A stretch of 64,000 nucleotides of DNA from positions 62,001 to 126,000 of the forward strand of contig CAZURV010000001.1 in assembly GCA_964623515.1 (NCBI GenBank), in the 5' to 3' direction. The notes below the pieces were generated by a model. It was given only the letters and a program-made list of their open reading frames with translations, searched no databases and was not told the origin of the DNA. Shown here in pieces: positions 61,400 through 64,000 of this stretch (the first letter of the stretch is position 1; each line of letters begins with the position of its first letter). Made by a program: the position numbers and the translations under genes. Origin of the DNA: RUG714 sp964623515. GTDB lineage: Bacteria > Bacillota > Clostridia > Oscillospirales > Acutalibacteraceae.

Positions 61400-62239
61400 T
61401 CACGCCTCCAATTCTGCAAGGCGAAGTTTTAACTCACCTATTGCCGTTACATATTGTTCCGTATCAGGAGCTTTGCCGTGCCAACCGCATACATTCTCCA
61501 TAAACGAAACACCTTTTCCCTTTACGGTTTTCATAATAATTGCAGTTGGTTTACCCTTAACGGATTTAGCGCAGTCAAATGCCTTTTCCATATCCGTAAA
61601 ACTATGACCGTCTATATTCACAACATTCCATCCGAATGCTTCGAATTTTTTATCTATCGGATAAGAGGAATTGACCTCTTCAATTGTACCGTCAATCTGC
61701 AGATTGTTATTATCTACCACCGCAACAAGATTATCAAGCTTTTTGGCAGAAGCAAACATCGCAGCTTCCCAAACCTGACCTTCACCTATTTCACCGTCTC
61801 CAAGCAGAGTATAAACGCGGTAACTCTTTTTATCAAGTTTACCGGCAAGTGCCATACCGACAGCCGCAGATATTCCCTGACCGAGTGAGCCGGTCGACAT
61901 ATCCACCCCGGGTGTTTTTAGATTTGGATGCCCCTGAAGCACCGAACCCACTTTACGCAGCGTTTTTATATCGCTTTCCGGAATAAAGCCTTTATGTGCG
62001 AGCACGCCGTAAAGCGCAGGCGCCGCATGCCCTTTTGAAAGCACAAATCTGTCTCTGTCCTCAGCTTTTTCGTTTGACGGAAATACTTTCATCTCGTGAA
62101 AATACAAAAATGTAAGCACATCCGCAGCAGAAAGTGAGCCACCGGGATGTCCGCAACCTGCACTGAACGTACCCTCAATCACATCAATGCGGACCTTGCA
62201 GGCAATCTTCTGCAGTTCCTTTTCTGTTGTTTTATCCAT
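61400..62239 (-). CDS. Transketolase, N-terminal (thiamine diphosphate) subunit
   Basis: 279 residues. GTFSAGCGHPGGSLSAADVL and SKGHAAPALYG mark the N-terminus, and the thiamine diphosphate motif is GDGEIGEGQVWEAAMFA through DNNNLQIDG. GGGGAGAGGAG precedes the ATG. It overlaps the C-terminal subunit region by the four-base stop/ribosome-site junction, so the halves are made in equal amounts. Confidence 0.95.
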   Translation of the reverse strand: MDKTTEKELQKIACKVRIDVIEGTFSAGCGHPGGSLSAADVLTFLYFHEMKVFPSNEKAEDRDRFVLSKGHAAPALYGVLAHKGFIPESDIKTLRKVGSVLQGHPNLKTPGVDMSTGSLGQGISAAVGMALAGKLDKKSYRVYTLLGDGEIGEGQVWEAAMFASAKKLDNLVAVVDNNNLQIDGTIEEVNSSYPIDKKFEAFGWNVVNIDGHSFTDMEKAFDCAKSVKGKPTAIIMKTVKGKGVSFMENVCGWHGKAPDTEQYVTAIGELKLRLAELEA

Positions 62240-62311
62240 ATTGTTCTCCTCTCCCCTTTTATCTCTTTACAGAATAATACGGCATAAAATGCAATGATTA
62301 TTTAAAGCAAA

Positions 62312-63232
62312 TTACGATGTAAGTCCGTCTAAAAACGAAACAAAATAATCCGGCAATTCGCTGTTTATCTCCATATATCTTCCGCTCCTCGGATGCAGGA
62401 ATCCTATCATCCGCGCATGAAGGCACTGACCGTTCAGCTGTGTTATAACTTTTTTCGGTCCGTAAACGTCATCTCCTGCCACAGGATGACCTATATACGC
62501 CATATGCACTCTTATCTGATGTGTTCTTCCCGTTTCCAGCTTCAGGCGCAAATGCGTGAAAGCATTGTATCTTTCAATCACTTCATAATGCGTTACCGCA
62601 CCTCGTGAATGCTTATCTGTAACCGCCATTTTTTTACGATGCACAGGATGGCGTCCTATCGGAGCGTCTATCGTTCCGATGTCATCGGAAACTCTGCCGT
62701 AAACCACAGCTTCATATTCCCGCGAAAAGCTATGCTCCTTAATCTGTCTTGCAAGACTTTGATGTGCGAAATCATTTTTGGCAACAATCAGCAGTCCGCT
62801 TGTGTTCTTGTCTATTCTGTGAACGATACCCGGTCGCTTTTCTCCGTTAATTCCCGAAAGAGACTCTCCGCAATGATATAAAAGCGCATTAACGAGTGTT
62901 CCGCTGTAATTGCCTGCAGCAGGATGCACAACCATTCCCTTAGGCTTGTTGACAACCAGTAAATCATCATCTTCATACGGTATGTCAAGCGGAATATTTT
63001 CAGCCTTAAGCTCGGTTTCCCTGATTTCAGGAACTCTCACCGTTACCTTATCGCCCGCCTTGACTTTATAATTTTTATTTATTTTAGCACCGTTTACGCT
63101 TATACCGCCGTCCGTTATCAGTTTCTGCGCCCTTGAACGCGTTACATCGGAAAAATGTGCCGCAGTAAACATATCTATACGAATGCCCGCAAACTGCTCG
63201 TCAACGGTAAAAAAGAAAATTTGATCAGCCAT
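62312..63232 (-). CDS. rluD: RluD-family 23S rRNA pseudouridine synthase
   Basis: 306 residues. N-terminal S4 domain (RIDMFTAAHFSDVTRSRAQ) and the synthase core with catalytic Asp in VHRIDKNTSGLLIVAKN, plus KLETGRTHQIRVHM. It likely makes pseudouridines in helix 69 of 23S rRNA. The B. subtilis equivalent YlyB sits in the same place after lspA. The start overlaps the lspA stop by eight bases. Confidence 0.93.
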   Translation of the reverse strand: MADQIFFFTVDEQFAGIRIDMFTAAHFSDVTRSRAQKLITDGGISVNGAKINKNYKVKAGDKVTVRVPEIRETELKAENIPLDIPYEDDDLLVVNKPKGMVVHPAAGNYSGTLVNALLYHCGESLSGINGEKRPGIVHRIDKNTSGLLIVAKNDFAHQSLARQIKEHSFSREYEAVVYGRVSDDIGTIDAPIGRHPVHRKKMAVTDKHSRGAVTHYEVIERYNAFTHLRLKLETGRTHQIRVHMAYIGHPVAGDDVYGPKKVITQLNGQCLHARMIGFLHPRSGRYMEINSELPDYFVSFLDGLTS

Positions 63233-63743
63233 TTTCGCATTCCTGCTTTTTATTTTTTAAATCGGAAATTGTATCGTAAATCAGATAAAGAATCAGTATG
63301 AATGCTCCGATGGTTAGAAGGCAGTCGGCAAAATTAAATACCGCAAAATGAATAAACAAAAGCTCAATATAATCGATAACAATGCCCCTGAATATACGGT
63401 CAATCAGATTTCCGATACCGCCGGATATAATCAAAACAAGGCTTAAAATGATAATCTTCGATTTCAGAACAGGATACTTGTTTTTAACGCTTTTTGATAA
63501 AAGACATACAAACCCTGCCAATATGCTAACCGATGTAAGCGCGATAAAAAACCATCTTCCCCAGTCTGATGTGCTGAGAAAAGAAAACGCCGCTCCGTTG
63601 TTTTCAATATAGTGAAACTGCAGAACTCCGCGGATGAGAACAACCGAACCCTGTGGCATAATCCAACGTATTATCAAGGCTTTAATCATCTGATCCGCCG
63701 TTGCAAGCAATGCGATTCCTATTACAATTATAACAGAACTCAT
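63225..63743 (-). CDS. lspA: Lipoprotein signal peptidase II
   Basis: 172 residues with four transmembrane helices. The catalytic Asp pair is in GNLIDRIFRG and VFNFADCLL, and ENNGAAFSFL is the conserved loop. It cleaves diacylglyceryl-modified prolipoproteins. CGGAGGAACAG precedes the ATG; it lies 15 bases after ileS, as in many Firmicutes. Confidence 0.96.
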   Translation of the reverse strand: MSSVIIVIGIALLATADQMIKALIIRWIMPQGSVVLIRGVLQFHYIENNGAAFSFLSTSDWGRWFFIALTSVSILAGFVCLLSKSVKNKYPVLKSKIIILSLVLIISGGIGNLIDRIFRGIVIDYIELLFIHFAVFNFADCLLTIGAFILILYLIYDTISDLKNKKQECENG

Positions 63744-63758
63744 CTGTTCCTCCGAATA

Positions 63759-64000
63759 CTATCCGAGAATTTCAGCGCAACGTGCACAGATATCCGGATA
63801 TTTTTCATTTTTGCCAACTGTTTCACTGTAACTCCAGCAACGCGCGCACTTTTCACCTGCCGCTTTGCTTACAGTGATGCTCAGCCCTTCAACATCGCCC
63901 GTAAACTCGCCTTCCGATCCGTCAATCTCAACCTGTGAAACAATAAATGATGCCGGCAGAAAATCTATGCACGCATTAAGAAAATCGGCAAGCTCACCCT
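63759..64000 (-). CDS. ileS: Isoleucyl-tRNA synthetase, C-terminal 80 residues (partial)
   Basis: Hand translation from the right edge gives the C-terminal zinc finger of bacterial IleRS, EKCARCWSY and ICARCAEILG, preceded by ASFIVSQVEIDG and SITVSKAAGEK. Stop TAG at 63759. The rest lies outside the window. The ileS-lspA-rluD order supports the call. Confidence 0.92.
   Translation of the reverse strand, partial: GELADFLNACIDFLPASFIVSQVEIDGSEGEFTGDVEGLSITVSKAAGEKCARCWSYSETVGKNEKYPDICARCAEILG

Noticed and set aside
1..64000. CRISPR arrays, tRNA and rRNA genes
   Set aside because: No regularly spaced direct repeats, no GGTTCGAAT/CCA-type tRNA arms with cloverleaf partners and no rRNA signature sequences were found on either strand.

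Overview
This 64 kb window comes from a chromosome of a low-GC, endospore-forming Gram-positive bacterium, most likely a gut Clostridia of the Oscillospirales/Ruminococcaceae type. The evidence is spoIVB, the GerW-type gene ytfJ, a c-di-AMP synthase (cdaA-cdaR), meso-DAP dehydrogenase, a Gram-positive LexA box, cytoplasmic GH2 and GH3 enzymes, a dockerin-bearing secreted protein, AGGAGG ribosome sites and frequent TTG/GTG starts. The genus is an inference. I saw no tRNA, rRNA, CRISPR array or intact insertion sequence.

Layout. 0-10.3 kb (minus strand): the conserved Firmicutes block yicC-remA-gmk-rpoZ-priA-def-fmt-(yugP-like)-rsmB-rlmN-prpC-prkC, with coaBC missing between rpoZ and priA. 10.3-12.2 kb: a biotin-dependent carboxyltransferase subunit and its separate biotin carrier. 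12.2-23.1 kb: rluB, a DD-carboxypeptidase, ytfJ-DUF2953, scpAB, an M50 protease, prmC, DUF1385, a ResDE/PhoPR-like two-component system and an anchored extracytoplasmic protein. 23.3-26.9 kb: cdaA-cdaR, then a cysteine-desulfurase-like enzyme with a DUF3343 partner. 27-35.9 kb: GH2, der, DUF512 radical SAM protein, rpmF-yceD, pgi and a second DD-carboxypeptidase.

36-43.7 kb is mixed in strand: mtaB, ddh, an EamA transporter, small membrane proteins, DUF2804 and spoIVB, with two long intergenic regions. 44-52 kb holds two very large divergent secreted paralogs (1213 and 1357 aa), one ending in a dockerin-like domain, bounded by related inverted hairpins and by the 3' remnant of an alpha/beta-hydrolase gene. 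52.3-64 kb: GH3, rmuC, a zinc-ribbon protein, a SigH-like sigma factor, the divergent repair pair dinB/nfo with a LexA box, comEA, a split transketolase and the conserved rluD-lspA-ileS block.

How the genes work together. Most minus-strand genes overlap by 1-14 bases or lie within 30 bases, implying long co-transcribed housekeeping operons for translation quality control, RNA modification, replication restart, chromosome segregation and envelope work. Accessory interest is in the 44-52 kb secreted-protein locus and in several intergenic regions that look like structured RNAs or operators: 26.94-27.20 kb, 31.78-31.96 kb, 39.4-39.86 kb and 41.9-42.65 kb.
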